This document shows, piece after piece, positions 1 through 7,954 of a DNA stretch of 49,113 nucleotides. How positions within the stretch are numbered: position 1 is the stretch's first letter; each line of letters starts with the position of its first letter. The notes beneath the pieces are model-generated. The model saw only the letters and a program-made list of their open reading frames with translations, searched no databases and was not told the origin of the DNA. The stretch comes from Actinoplanes sp. KI2. Lineage in GTDB: Bacteria; Actinomycetota; Actinomycetes; Mycobacteriales; Micromonosporaceae. The position numbers were made by a program, and so were the translations under genes. Location of the stretch: contig NZ_JAOSZE010000065.1 in NCBI RefSeq assembly GCF_025630775.1, forward strand, positions 1 to 49,113, given 5' to 3'.

Positions 1-4
1 GCGG

Positions 5-817
5 CTAAGGCTTTTTGGCCACGGCGGCCCAGATGTTGCTCTCGGCACTCGGCGGGACGACGCTGTCGGGGCCGGCGCGCCACTCGGCCACCGGAACTAT
101 GCCGGGATCGACCAGGTCCAGGCCGGTGAGGAAGCGGGCCACCTCGGACCTGGTGCGGAAGCGGAAGTCCACGTTGTGCGCCTGGTTGGTGGCGTTGGCG
201 GCATCCACCTGTTCCTGCGGCCAGAAGTCGCCGGTCGCGTGCGAGATCACCAGGTAGCTGCCCGAGGGCATGGCGTCGAAGATGGTGCTGATCGCCGGAT
301 AGGCGACCGCGTCGTCGGTCACCAGGTGAAGCACGGCGATCAGCATCACGGCGACCGGCTCGGTGAGGTCGAGCGTCTCGGTGAGCTCCTTGGCCTCCAG
401 GATGGCGCCGGGGTCGCGGACGTCGGCGTCAATGTAGGCGGTGCGCCCCTCGGGGGAACTGGTCAGCAAGGCTCGGGCGTGGACCAGCACCAGCGGATCG
501 TTGTCGGTGTAGACGACCCGGGCCGCCGGCGCGATCCGCTGCGCCACCTGATGGGTGTTGTCGGCCGTGGGCAGGCCGGTGCCGATGTCGAGGAACTGGC
601 GGATGCCGGCGTCGGCGGTCAGGAAGCTGACGGCCCGGCCCAGGAACTGACGGTTCATCCGGCACGTCAGGCGGATGGACGGCACCCGGGCCTCGAGGGC
701 GTCACCGTACGCCCGGTCGGCCTCGAAGTTGTCCTTGCCGCCGAGCCAGTAGTCGTAGACGCGTGCCACGTGGGCCTTGCTGGTGTCCAGGCCGACGGGC
801 GGCCTCGGCTCCTCCAT
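5..817 (-). CDS. SAM-dependent methyltransferase (PF04672 type)
   Basis: About 270 residues of the actinobacterial SAM-dependent methyltransferase family PF04672 (former DUF574). The family hallmarks are an early DTSKAHVARVYDYWLGGKDN segment, a glycine-rich SAM-binding loop LDIGTGLPT, an acidic loop VVYTDNDPLVLVHARALL after the second strand, and a conserved EPVAVMLIAVLHLV strand. Substrates are not known for most members and nothing here identifies one. A longer reading begins at 856, but the ATG at 817 has a GGAG seven bases upstream and begins with MEEPRPPVG, so I prefer it. The gene lies downstream of the siderophore-interacting protein on the same strand with a gap of about 96 bases. The stop codon (TAG) is inside the window, so the gene is complete. 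Confidence 0.88.
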   Translation of the reverse strand: MEEPRPPVGLDTSKAHVARVYDYWLGGKDNFEADRAYGDALEARVPSIRLTCRMNRQFLGRAVSFLTADAGIRQFLDIGTGLPTADNTHQVAQRIAPAARVVYTDNDPLVLVHARALLTSSPEGRTAYIDADVRDPGAILEAKELTETLDLTEPVAVMLIAVLHLVTDDAVAYPAISTIFDAMPSGSYLVISHATGDFWPQEQVDAANATNQAHNVDFRFRTRSEVARFLTGLDLVDPGIVPVAEWRAGPDSVVPPSAESNIWAAVAKKP

Positions 818-913
818 GGCGAGCTCCGATCGGTCGGCGGGAACACAGTGGACCATGGCAACGGGCTGTCACTGTATCCCTCGATCGGCCGCGATGATTT
901 CGCGGAGGTGCCG

Positions 914-1819
914 TCAATCGGATTCGGCGCGGCCCTGGCGCCAGTAACCCATGAAGGCGACCGAGCGGCGGTCCACGCCGCACTCGATGACGAGGTGGCG
1001 GCGCAGCGACTTGATCATCGCGGCCTCGCCGGCGAGCCAGGCGTAGAAGCGGCTCACGTCGGCCGGCTCGGGCACCTCCCAGAGGATGCCGGCGTCGACG
1101 TCGACATCCTCGAGCTCGTCCGCGGGCGCCGGGGCCCGATCGCCGAGCAGCCGCCGGACCGCCGCGCGCATGGCCGGGACGAGCCGCTCGCCGTGCGGGG
1201 CGCCGTTGCGGGCCAGCCACGTCACGCGTACACCCGGTGGCGCCGTGATCTGCAGGGCGTCCTCGTCGGCCGGTACCTCCAGCAGGGCCTCGCCGCGGGC
1301 GTCGGCGGGCAGGCCGGCCAGGATCGAGGAGATGGCCGGGACCGCGGTCTCGTCGCCACCGAGCAGGAGGCACTCGGTCCGGGCGGGCGGGCGGAAGTCG
1401 ACGCCGCCGTGGGCGCCGTCGTGCTCGGCGTTCGGGCCCATCAGGCAGGCGGTCGACCCCGGCACCGCCGAGGCGGCCCAGCGGGAGGCGGGGCCGTGGA
1501 CGCCGTGCAGGACCATGTCGACGTCGACCTCGCGCAGGTCGGGGCGGACCGCGCGGACGGTGTAGGTGCGGATCGGGTTGCGCCGCTCGTCGGGCAGGTC
1601 GCGCCACCGGGAGTACCAGTCGGGCCCGGCCGGGAAGTGGTCGTGGCCGCCGCCCGGCAGCGGCGGGATCAGCTTGATCCGCTGGTCGAAGCCGTTGTCG
1701 GCGAAATGATGCAGGTCGTCGCCGGTGAAGGTGACACGAAGGAAGCTGGGGCTCAGCCGCCGCACCTCGCGGACGGTCGTGGAGAAGATTCGCCACGGCG
1801 GGGGTGCGGTGGTGGTCAC
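914..1819 (-). CDS. Siderophore-interacting protein (FAD/NAD(P)H ferric-siderophore reductase)
   Basis: A 301-residue member of the SIP/ViuB family, cytoplasmic flavin reductases that release iron from ferric siderophores. The N-terminal FAD-binding barrel contains the RTYTVRAV motif (R-x-Y-T, flavin phosphate and isoalloxazine contacts). It is followed by a GGDETAVPAISSIL stretch opening the NAD(P)H domain and the diagnostic C-terminal GYWRQGR. The start is a GTG at 1819 with a near-perfect AGGAGG five bases upstream. An iron-box-like site at 1842-1860 lies directly in front of the gene, so repression by an IdeR/DmdR-type regulator in iron-replete cells is likely. No siderophore synthesis or uptake genes are visible nearby, so this appears to be a stand-alone iron-release gene. 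Confidence 0.93.
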   Translation of the reverse strand: MTTTAPPPWRIFSTTVREVRRLSPSFLRVTFTGDDLHHFADNGFDQRIKLIPPLPGGGHDHFPAGPDWYSRWRDLPDERRNPIRTYTVRAVRPDLREVDVDMVLHGVHGPASRWAASAVPGSTACLMGPNAEHDGAHGGVDFRPPARTECLLLGGDETAVPAISSILAGLPADARGEALLEVPADEDALQITAPPGVRVTWLARNGAPHGERLVPAMRAAVRRLLGDRAPAPADELEDVDVDAGILWEVPEPADVSRFYAWLAGEAAMIKSLRRHLVIECGVDRRSVAFMGYWRQGRAESD

Positions 1820-1841
1820 CGGGTCCTCCTAGGTCGGCAGC

Positions 1842-1860
1842 AAAGGCATGCCTAACCTAA
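1842..1860 (-). promoter_or_regulatory. Iron box (IdeR/DmdR-type operator) upstream of the siderophore-interacting protein
   Basis: Read on the minus strand the site is TTAGGTTAGGCATGCCTTT, which matches the IdeR/DmdR consensus TTAGGTTAGGCTAACCTAA at 14 of 19 positions, with a perfect left half. It lies 22 bases upstream of the GTG start. The preceding emfourin gene ends (TAG, 1862-1864) one base before the box. Regulation by iron is inferred from the site and the function of the gene. Confidence 0.72.
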
Positions 1861-1861
1861 C

Positions 1862-2179
1862 CTATGCGCCCGGGCCGTGCGAGTAGCGGGTCAGGAACTG
1901 CAGCAGCGGCCGCAGCCCGGCGGGGATCGTGGGGTCTGCGACGGTGCCCTGCCAGCGCCGGCCGCCGCGCTCGATCATCAGGTCGTAGCTCATCAGGTCG
2001 GCGCCGGCGGGCGGGCCGGGGCGGGCCGCGCCGAGCCGGGACAGATCGATGGTGGAGACCAGCTGGACGAGCCGGGCCGCGTCGGCCGGCGGCAGGGTCG
2101 CGGAGTCGACCTGGACGTGCACCGGGCGGCCGGCGAAACCGCCGGAGCGGCGCAGCTCGGCGCGGACATGCTCGGACAC
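1862..2179 (-). CDS. Emfourin-type protealysin inhibitor
   Basis: A protein of about 105 residues resembling emfourin, the small slow-tight inhibitor of protealysin-like M4 peptidases. The visible pattern is a basic N-terminus (SEHVRAELRRSGGFAGRP), a VQVDSATLPPADAARLVQLV segment, DLMSYDLMIERGGR and a C-terminal PAGLRPLLQFLTRYS, all typical of the family. A longer frame starts at 2281, but the GTG at 2179 has GGAGGG six bases upstream and gives the usual family length. The M4 protease gene lies upstream on the same strand, the usual arrangement for this pair, but here 225 bases and an opposite-strand zinc-ribbon gene separate them. The function is inferred from family resemblance and context. 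Confidence 0.8.
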   Translation of the reverse strand: MSEHVRAELRRSGGFAGRPVHVQVDSATLPPADAARLVQLVSTIDLSRLGAARPGPPAGADLMSYDLMIERGGRRWQGTVADPTIPAGLRPLLQFLTRYSHGPGA

Positions 2180-2237
2180 GACGCCCTCCGATGGCAACGG
2201 TGGTGTTCGCGGCGACTTTCGCGGGTAAACAGGAATT

Positions 2238-2447
2238 ATGGGTATTCCGAAGGCTGCGCCCGGCCAGGCGGTGGTCGGCACCGCCTGCTGGTCGTGCGGC
2301 GCACAGCTCTACAAGACGGTACCCCGCCGTCGCCGCGGGCCCGGACACGTGCTCTGGACCTGCGACGACTGCGGGGTGCTCTGGTCGGAACCCGCCGGCC
2401 CCTACTACACGACGCCCACCTCACGGAACGCCGAGCGCACGGTCTGA
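2238..2447 (+). CDS. Small zinc-ribbon protein
   Basis: A 69-residue protein with two cysteine pairs, C-W-S-C near residue 17 and C-D-D-C near residue 42, spaced like a rubredoxin-type zinc ribbon, and an arginine-rich loop (PRRRRGPG) between them. The function is unknown. It may bind nucleic acid or protein. The gene is divergent from the emfourin gene (58-base gap) and overlaps the 3' end of the M4 protease gene by 43 bases tail to tail. The region before the ATG is relatively AT-rich, but the ribosome site is weak (AGGA, three bases away). The paired cysteines and compositional break make a real gene likely, though not certain. Confidence 0.6.
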   Translation: MGIPKAAPGQAVVGTACWSCGAQLYKTVPRRRRGPGHVLWTCDDCGVLWSEPAGPYYTTPTSRNAERTV

Positions 2448-3433
2448 GCGGCGTTGCGGCCGACCTTGCCGTCGCGGGCGAGGATGCGCGCCTGCTCGGC
2501 GCAGACGTAGGCGCAGTCGCTGAACTGCGCGTTCGGCCACAGGTTGACCAGCGTGTTGAACCAGACCTGGGCGGCCGGGAAGGTGCCCAGCTCGATCGCG
2601 GTCAGGTAGAACGCCCGGTTGATGATGCCCGAGTTCACGTGCGGGTCGCCGCCGGGCACGTACCCGGACATGTCGGCGGCCTGCGGGTCCTTGCCGAGGA
2701 TCGGGTTGTCGTAGGCGGTGCCCGGGTGCGACATCGAGCGGATCGCCTCGCCGTACAGCTGCTCCGCCATGACCTGCTCGCCGATCAGCCAGTTGTGCTC
2801 GCCGGCGTCCACCTTGTGCACCATCTGGTCCACGCACGAGCCGAAGATGTCGGAGAACGCCTCGTTCATCGCGCCCGGCTGGTCGGTGTAGACGAGCCCC
2901 GCCGTGTACTGGGTGACGCCGTGGGTCAGTTCGTGCGCGCAGACATCGACGTCCTTGGTGAAGTCGGTGAAAATCGTCTCGTCGCCGTTGCCGAACACCA
3001 TCTGGGTGCCGTCCCAGAACGCGTTGTCGTACTGGTCGCCGAAATTGACGTTTCCGAGCAGCGTGAGGCCGGCATTGTCGATGGAGTCGCGCCCGAGAAC
3101 GTCCCGGTAGAAGTCGCGGGTGGCGCCCAGCCCGTCATAGGCGGCGTTCGCGTTGGCGGCACCGACCGCGGGGTCGCCCTCGCCGCGGACCAGCGTCACG
3201 CTCGTGTTCCACTGGTGCTCGTCGTCGTAGATCTGCCGGTCGCCCTTGCCCGGGCGAGGCGGCGTGAGCGCGGCCAGACTCGCGGTGGCGGCGCTGCGCC
3301 GAGCCTGCCGCTGTGCCTGGGAGGCAAGGGCCGTGCGCTGCGCCGGCTCCGGGTCGATGCCGAGTTGGCGAGCATTCTTCGCAATATGGTCGATGATGTG
3401 CGCGGGAACGTAGAAACAAACCGGACCTGACAT
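2405..3433 (-). CDS. Protealysin-like M4 metallopeptidase
   Basis: A 342-residue thermolysin-family zinc protease without a signal peptide. The first 65 residues form a short protealysin-type propeptide (CFYVPAHIIDHIAKNA resembles the PLN propeptide motif), probably cleaved before the conserved RQIYD (66-70). The catalytic domain carries HELTH (H167, E168, H171), the third zinc ligand in NEAFSD (E191) and the transition-state histidine in DPHVNSG (H265). The length is much shorter than secreted thermolysins and normal for protealysins, several of which act in or leak from the cytoplasm. GAGGGG lies six bases before the ATG. An emfourin-type inhibitor gene follows on the same strand. Two copies of a 17-base direct repeat precede the gene and may control it. 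Confidence 0.93.
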   Translation of the reverse strand: MSGPVCFYVPAHIIDHIAKNARQLGIDPEPAQRTALASQAQRQARRSAATASLAALTPPRPGKGDRQIYDDEHQWNTSVTLVRGEGDPAVGAANANAAYDGLGATRDFYRDVLGRDSIDNAGLTLLGNVNFGDQYDNAFWDGTQMVFGNGDETIFTDFTKDVDVCAHELTHGVTQYTAGLVYTDQPGAMNEAFSDIFGSCVDQMVHKVDAGEHNWLIGEQVMAEQLYGEAIRSMSHPGTAYDNPILGKDPQAADMSGYVPGGDPHVNSGIINRAFYLTAIELGTFPAAQVWFNTLVNLWPNAQFSDCAYVCAEQARILARDGKVGRNAAQTVRSAFREVGVV

Positions 3434-3493
3434 GTGCCTGCCCCTCGCCGGAGGAATTGATCCACCTACATTTCGCCGATTCGCGGGCGCGGG

Positions 3494-3534
3494 CTGTCAA
3501 TTCTTGAACAGTCGGTACTGTCAATTTTTGAACA
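3494..3534. promoter_or_regulatory. Tandem 17-base repeats upstream of the M4 protease
   Basis: CTGTCAATTCTTGAACA (3494-3510) is repeated as CTGTCAATTTTTGAACA (3518-3534), one mismatch, with a period of 24 bases. Each copy is a loose dyad (TGTcAA / TTGAACA) and is AT-rich in a very GC-rich context. On the minus strand each copy contains TTGACA, which could serve as a -35 element for the protease gene, but I do not see a convincing -10. A tandem operator or activator site is the likeliest reading. Confidence 0.5.
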
Positions 3535-3558
3535 AATCGGCGACCAGACTTGAATGGC

Positions 3559-4542
3559 TCAAAGGAGCGGCGGCTCGGCAAGTTCGGCGAGCCAGTCGGC
3601 GACCGCGGTGCGGAAGCCGGGGTCGACCGGGACGGCCGGGTCGGCCAGGGCGCGCTGCCAGGCGAGGGCCTTGGACACTCGGGTGACCCGGCAGGCCAGT
3701 GCGGCCGCGCGACGCAGGTCGGGCAGCGGGGCCAGGTCGGACCAGGGCTCGAGGTAGGCATCCCGCAGGCGGTCGAGATCGGGCGCTCCCGGCTCGAGCC
3801 CGAGCAGGTGGGCCGCAAAGCCGATGGCGACCAGCAGGGAGCCGAACGGGTGCGCCACGCTCGAGTCGCCCCAATCGAAGAACCGGAAGCCGTCGGGTGC
3901 GGGGAAGACGTTGGCGTCGGTCAGGTCGTCGTGCTGGAGGGTGGCGGAGATGCCGTCGGCGGAGAGCTCGGCGCACCAGTCGGTGACATCGGGGGCGACC
4001 CTGTCCACGGCGGCCCGGCGTGCCGGGCCCAGGTCGGCCTGGACCTGCGGATCGGCCAGCAGGGCGGCGAGGCGGGTGGGGAGGTGCTCGGGGCGGTGAT
4101 CGGGGACGCCCAGGGCCAGCATCTCGGGAGTGTGCGCGGCCAGGTCACGCTGGAGCGCCGCGTAGGACTGCAGCATCGCCGCCCAGGTCGGCAGCAGGCG
4201 GTCCCCGGCCACCACCTCGCGCAGGGTGGGGCCGGCGTCGGCGGTCAGCAGCCAGCCCCGGGACGCGTCGACGGCCAGGGGTGCGAGCACCCGGCCGGGC
4301 GCCCAGGTGGCCAGCGGGACGGTCAGGCCGGCCTCGTAGGCGCACTCCGGAGTGTTCGCCTTGAACCAGGCGACCCCGGCCGTCGTCGGCACCCGATGGG
4401 TCACCGACCAGGGCCGCACCCGGACCTCTTCGATCGCGCCGACCGGGGGCATACCGCCCTCGGCGAGCCGTTCGGTCACCCACGCGTGGGCGGACTCCCG
4501 CCACCGTGGATCGTCCCAGGCGTTGGCCCGCACCGTGTCCAT
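3559..4542 (-). CDS. APH-family phosphotransferase
   Basis: About 327 residues of the aminoglycoside phosphotransferase/choline kinase-like fold. Visible kinase motifs are the catalytic loop QHDDLTDANVF (H-x-D-x4-N) and the metal-binding DWGD that follows. The N-lobe contains GVAWFKANTP with the ATP-contacting lysine. The substrate cannot be told from sequence. Many members in actinomycetes act on small metabolites and do not confer resistance, and nothing here supports a resistance role. A longer frame starts at 4737, but the first 65 residues are low-complexity and unlike the family, so the ATG at 4542 (MDTVRANAWDDPRW) is preferred. The gene is divergent from the GH3 gene, separated by about 400 bases of regulatory DNA. 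Confidence 0.85.
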   Translation of the reverse strand: MDTVRANAWDDPRWRESAHAWVTERLAEGGMPPVGAIEEVRVRPWSVTHRVPTTAGVAWFKANTPECAYEAGLTVPLATWAPGRVLAPLAVDASRGWLLTADAGPTLREVVAGDRLLPTWAAMLQSYAALQRDLAAHTPEMLALGVPDHRPEHLPTRLAALLADPQVQADLGPARRAAVDRVAPDVTDWCAELSADGISATLQHDDLTDANVFPAPDGFRFFDWGDSSVAHPFGSLLVAIGFAAHLLGLEPGAPDLDRLRDAYLEPWSDLAPLPDLRRAAALACRVTRVSKALAWQRALADPAVPVDPGFRTAVADWLAELAEPPLL

Positions 4543-4947
4543 CGCCGCAACGATAGGGCTCGCCCCGCCCGCGGCGCCTCCCGATTTCCGGCTCGAGTTG
4601 CAGCTCAGCCCGCAGCGGGCGGCACGGGGCCGGGACGGCAGCGAGATCGCCTGGAGCGGCGGGGACCGGACCGGCCGCGTACGGCAAGGGCCTTTGAAGC
4701 GGAACGCCGAGGGTGACCGTCGGTCGAAGCCGCCCATGATCGGTGTCGATGTTGCGGCGAGATTTCCGGGAGACTGTGGACACGGGATTGGCGGGCATCT
4801 ATCGTGAGCGATACCGCCGACAATCGAAGCGCTTCGACACGGACCTGAAACACGTCCCGCGGAAACGTGGCCTTCGAAAATCTGGCCTGCTCGCGTTCCT
4901 CGCTGAGCGGGTTATTTGCCGTTCCTGAAAATCGAGGAGAATCGCCC
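4543..4947. other. Intergenic control region between phosphotransferase and GH3 genes
   Basis: No convincing gene in these 405 bases. It holds a perfect 14-base palindrome (4824-4837), a smaller dyad TATCG-TGAG-CGATA (4800-4813), and degenerate half-site-like sequences (TTGAAGCGG near 4695, TCGAAGCC near 4722). It becomes AT-richer near the GH3 start, with a GAGGAGA ribosome site just before 4948. A weak TTGGCG (4788-4793) could be a -35 element, but the matching -10 is poor. Confidence 0.6.
4824..4837. promoter_or_regulatory. LacI-type operator TCGAAGCGCTTCGA (copy 1)
   Basis: A perfect palindrome with the central CG typical of LacI/GalR-family operators, located 110 bases upstream of the GH3 start. 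The identical 14-mer occurs twice more in front of the ABC transporter operon. The likely ligand is the LacI-family protein encoded at 10840-11853, by proximity. Confidence 0.75.
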
Positions 4948-7881
4948 ATGCGAAGGCGTTTCCTACCGGTTCTGGCGGCCGCTCTGCTGCTGGCTCCGGC
5001 CATTCCGGGCGCCGCGCACGCGGACCCGGCCTATCCGTTCCGTGATCCACATCTGCCGCTCCAGGCGCGCGTCGACGACCTGGTCGGGCGGCTCACGCTG
5101 GACGAGAAGATCTCGCTGCTGCACCAGTATCAGCCGGCCATCCCGCGGCTGGGCATCAACCTTTTCAAGGCCGGCACCGAGGCGCTGCACGGCGTGGCGT
5201 GGTCCAACGACCTCGACAACGGCGGCGCGGTGGTGCAGGCCGACGGCACGTCGTTCGCCCAGCCGGTCGGGCTCGCGAGCACGTGGGACACCGGCCTGAT
5301 CACCCGGGTCGGCTCGGCGGTGGGCGACGAGGCGCGCGGCTTCAACGCGAAGAACCCGCGGGTCTTCGGGCTGAACCTGTGGGCGCCCGTGGTGAACCTG
5401 CTGCGCGATCCGCGGTGGGGGCGCAACGAGGAGGGCTACTCCGAGGATCCGTTGCTCACCGGCGCGATCTCGACGGCGTACGGCGCAGGGCTGGAGGGCG
5501 GCGACCCCGACCACCTCAAGGCCGCACCGACGCTGAAGCACTACCTGGCCTACAACAACGAGGTCGGCCGGGACGTGACCTCGTCGAACGTGCCGAACCG
5601 GGTGCTCAACGAGTACGACCGGGCGGCGTTCCAGCCGGCGATCAGCGCGAACGCGGCAACCGGCGTGATGGGCTCGTACAACCTGACCAACGGGCGCCCG
5701 AACACGGTGAACCCGGACCTGGCGACGCTCGAGCGCGGCTGGAGCAAATACCCGCTGTTCAACGTCTCGGACGCCTACGCGCCGTACAACCTCACCGGCT
5801 CGGAGAAGTACTACGCGACCCAGGCCGAGGCCGACGCCGCGGTGATCAAGGCGGGGATCAACTCGTTCACGGTGGACGACGCCAACGGGACGCCGACCGT
5901 CACCGCGATCAAGCAGGCGCTCGACCAGGGGCTGCTCACCGAGCACGACATCGACGTGGCAGCCGGGCAGGCGCTGAGCATCCGCTTCCGGCTCGGCGAG
6001 TTCGACCCGGGCGGCGGCCGGTATGGCGGTATCGGGCCGGATGTGATCAACAGCCCGGCCAACCAGAAGCTGTCCCGGCAGACCGCCGACGAGGCGATGG
6101 TGCTGCTGAAGAACTCGGACAACGCGCTGCCGCTGAAGCCGGGCGGCAAGGTCGCGGTGGTCGGCCCGCTCGGCGACACCCTTTACAGCGACTGGTACGG
6201 CGGGAAGCTGCCCTACCGGGTGACCGCCGTGGACGGGATCAAGGAGCGCGCCGGCAGCGTGGTCAGCTCGACCGGATCCGACCGGATCGCGCTCAAGGAC
6301 GTCGCCACCGGCAAGTACGTGACCGCGACCGGCACCACCGACGCGGACGCCGTCAGCGTCTCCGGAACCGAGGCCACCACGGCCGCGCAGTTCGACGCGG
6401 ACGACTGGGGGCAGGGCGTGCTCACCCTCAAGAACGTCTCGAACGGCAAATACCTCGGCTACAACTGGGGGCCGTTCGTCACCCGGGACGACCAGCCCAA
6501 CGGCTGGTTCGTGCAGCAGCAGTTCAAGCTCGAGGCGCAGCCGGACGGGACGTTCGCCATCAGGTACGCGGGCTACGAGACCTTGGAAAGCTGGTTCGGG
6601 CCGAATCGCTACCTCACGGTCGATGCCGCCGGCAAGCTCGCCCTGGGCTCGCCGGACGCCGCGGGCGCCGCGAAGTTCAGCAAACAGGTGCTGCGCAGCG
6701 GCATCGACGAGGCGGTCGCCGCGGCCAAGTCGGCCGACACCGCCGTGCTGGTGGTGGGCAGCCAGCCGTTCATCAACGGCCGGGAAGCGCACGACCGCAC
6801 CACGACGGCGCTCGGCGCCGGCCAGGAGGCCCTGGTCAAGGCGGTGCAGGCGGTCAACCCGCACACGATCGTCGTGCTGCAGACCAGTTACCCCGACACG
6901 ATCACCTGGGAGCAGCAGCACGTGCCGGGGATCGTGTGGACGACGCACGCCGGCGCGGAGACCGGGCACGCGATCGCGGACGTGCTCTACGGCTCGTACA
7001 ACCCGGCCGGGCGGCTCTCGCAGACCTGGTATCAGAGCGACCGCCAGCTGCCGGCCGACCTGCTCGATTACGACATCATCACCTCGAACCAGACCTACCT
7101 CTACAGCCGGCAGAAGCCGCTCTACCCGTTCGGGTACGGCCTGTCGTACACGTCCTTCAGGTATGGCAAGCCGGTGCTCGGCAACGGCCGGGTCACCTTC
7201 ACCGTCACCAACACCGGCAGGCGGGACGGCGACGAGGTGGTCCAGCTCTACACCCACCAGCGCACCTCGCGGGACCGGACGGCGGTCAAGCAGCTGCGCG
7301 CCTTCGACCGGGTGCACCTGGCGGCCGGGCAGACGAGGACCGTCAGCCTGAGGCTGACCGCCGACGACCTCAAGCACTGGGACGTCACCCGCGGCAGGTG
7401 GGTGGTGGAGACCTCGGCGTACGACGTCATGATCGGCTCTTCGTCGGCCGACATCCGGCAGTCGATCACCTGGAACGTGCGCGGCGAGACGATCCCGGCG
7501 CGGGACCTGTCGAAGGTCACGCGGGCGGAGAACTTCGACGCGTACGCCCCGGCGGTCAAGCTCGTCGACGAGTCGAAGGCGTCCGGCACGGCGGTGGGCT
7601 CGTCGGCGGCCGGCGACTGGATCGCCTTCAAGGACGCCGATCTGCGCGGCGGCACGACCTTCACCGCCAGCGTCGCGGCCCTTTCCGCCGGCAGGATCGA
7701 GATCCGCCTGGACTCGCCGGCGGGCCGACTGCTCGGCACGGCGGCCGTTCCCGCGACCGGCGACGTCTACCGGTATGCGACCACCACCGCCGCGCTGGCC
7801 TCGGCTCACCTCGGCGGGCACCACGACGTCTACCTCGTGTTCGGCGACGCGCTGCGCGTGTCCACATTCTCCATTCGGTGA
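4948..7881 (+). CDS. Secreted GH3 beta-glucosidase/xylosidase with trefoil insert and CBM6-like tail
   Basis: A 977-residue glycoside hydrolase family 3 enzyme. Residues 1-27 are a Sec signal (MRRRF, hydrophobic core, AHA-D cleavage). The GH3 N-domain follows (DLVGRLTLDEKISLL, RNEEGYSEDP, KHYLAYN), with the likely nucleophile D275 in FNVSDAYAPYNL. The GH3 C-domain (MVLLKNSDNALPLKPG) is interrupted at about 443-577 by three LKDVATGKYV-like repeats, a fascin-like beta-trefoil in the place where other GH3 enzymes carry PA14. The C-domain then resumes (VVGSQPFINGREAHDR), followed by an Fn3-like domain and a CBM6-like C-terminal module (about 855-977). The start is fixed by GAGGAGA and the signal peptide. 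It probably releases glucose or xylose from oligosaccharides outside the cell. An operator lies upstream. Confidence 0.92.
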   Translation: MRRRFLPVLAAALLLAPAIPGAAHADPAYPFRDPHLPLQARVDDLVGRLTLDEKISLLHQYQPAIPRLGINLFKAGTEALHGVAWSNDLDNGGAVVQADGTSFAQPVGLASTWDTGLITRVGSAVGDEARGFNAKNPRVFGLNLWAPVVNLLRDPRWGRNEEGYSEDPLLTGAISTAYGAGLEGGDPDHLKAAPTLKHYLAYNNEVGRDVTSSNVPNRVLNEYDRAAFQPAISANAATGVMGSYNLTNGRPNTVNPDLATLERGWSKYPLFNVSDAYAPYNLTGSEKYYATQAEADAAVIKAGINSFTVDDANGTPTVTAIKQALDQGLLTEHDIDVAAGQALSIRFRLGEFDPGGGRYGGIGPDVINSPANQKLSRQTADEAMVLLKNSDNALPLKPGGKVAVVGPLGDTLYSDWYGGKLPYRVTAVDGIKERAGSVVSSTGSDRIALKDVATGKYVTATGTTDADAVSVSGTEATTAAQFDADDWGQGVLTLKNVSNGKYLGYNWGPFVTRDDQPNGWFVQQQFKLEAQPDGTFAIRYAGYETLESWFGPNRYLTVDAAGKLALGSPDAAGAAKFSKQVLRSGIDEAVAAAKSADTAVLVVGSQPFINGREAHDRTTTALGAGQEALVKAVQAVNPHTIVVLQTSYPDTITWEQQHVPGIVWTTHAGAETGHAIADVLYGSYNPAGRLSQTWYQSDRQLPADLLDYDIITSNQTYLYSRQKPLYPFGYGLSYTSFRYGKPVLGNGRVTFTVTNTGRRDGDEVVQLYTHQRTSRDRTAVKQLRAFDRVHLAAGQTRTVSLRLTADDLKHWDVTRGRWVVETSAYDVMIGSSSADIRQSITWNVRGETIPARDLSKVTRAENFDAYAPAVKLVDESKASGTAVGSSAAGDWIAFKDADLRGGTTFTASVAALSAGRIEIRLDSPAGRLLGTAAVPATGDVYRYATTTAALASAHLGGHHDVYLVFGDALRVSTFSIR

Positions 7882-7888
7882 GAGGGGA

Positions 7889-7923
7889 ACCCGCCCGCCC
7901 GCCTGGTCAGCGGGCGGGCGGGT
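7889..7923 (+). other. Strong hairpin between GH3 and GH35 genes
   Basis: A perfect 14-base-pair, all-GC-rich stem (7889-7902 with 7910-7923) and a seven-base loop, starting eight bases after the GH3 stop. There is no T-run. It could terminate part of the transcripts or protect the 3' end of the GH3 message. The GH35 start is only 31 bases further, so the two genes are probably still co-transcribed to some degree. Confidence 0.7.
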
Positions 7924-7954
7924 CACCGATCCTTCCGCCCTCGAGGGAGTCTGC

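Noticed and set aside
3559..4542. Aminoglycoside resistance gene
   Set aside because: Only the general APH kinase motifs are present; the family includes many metabolic kinases and there is no resistance context.
4800..4813. TATCG-TGAG-CGATA as a second regulator site upstream of GH3
   Set aside because: Only five-base arms, found once; insufficient to call beyond mentioning it in the control region.
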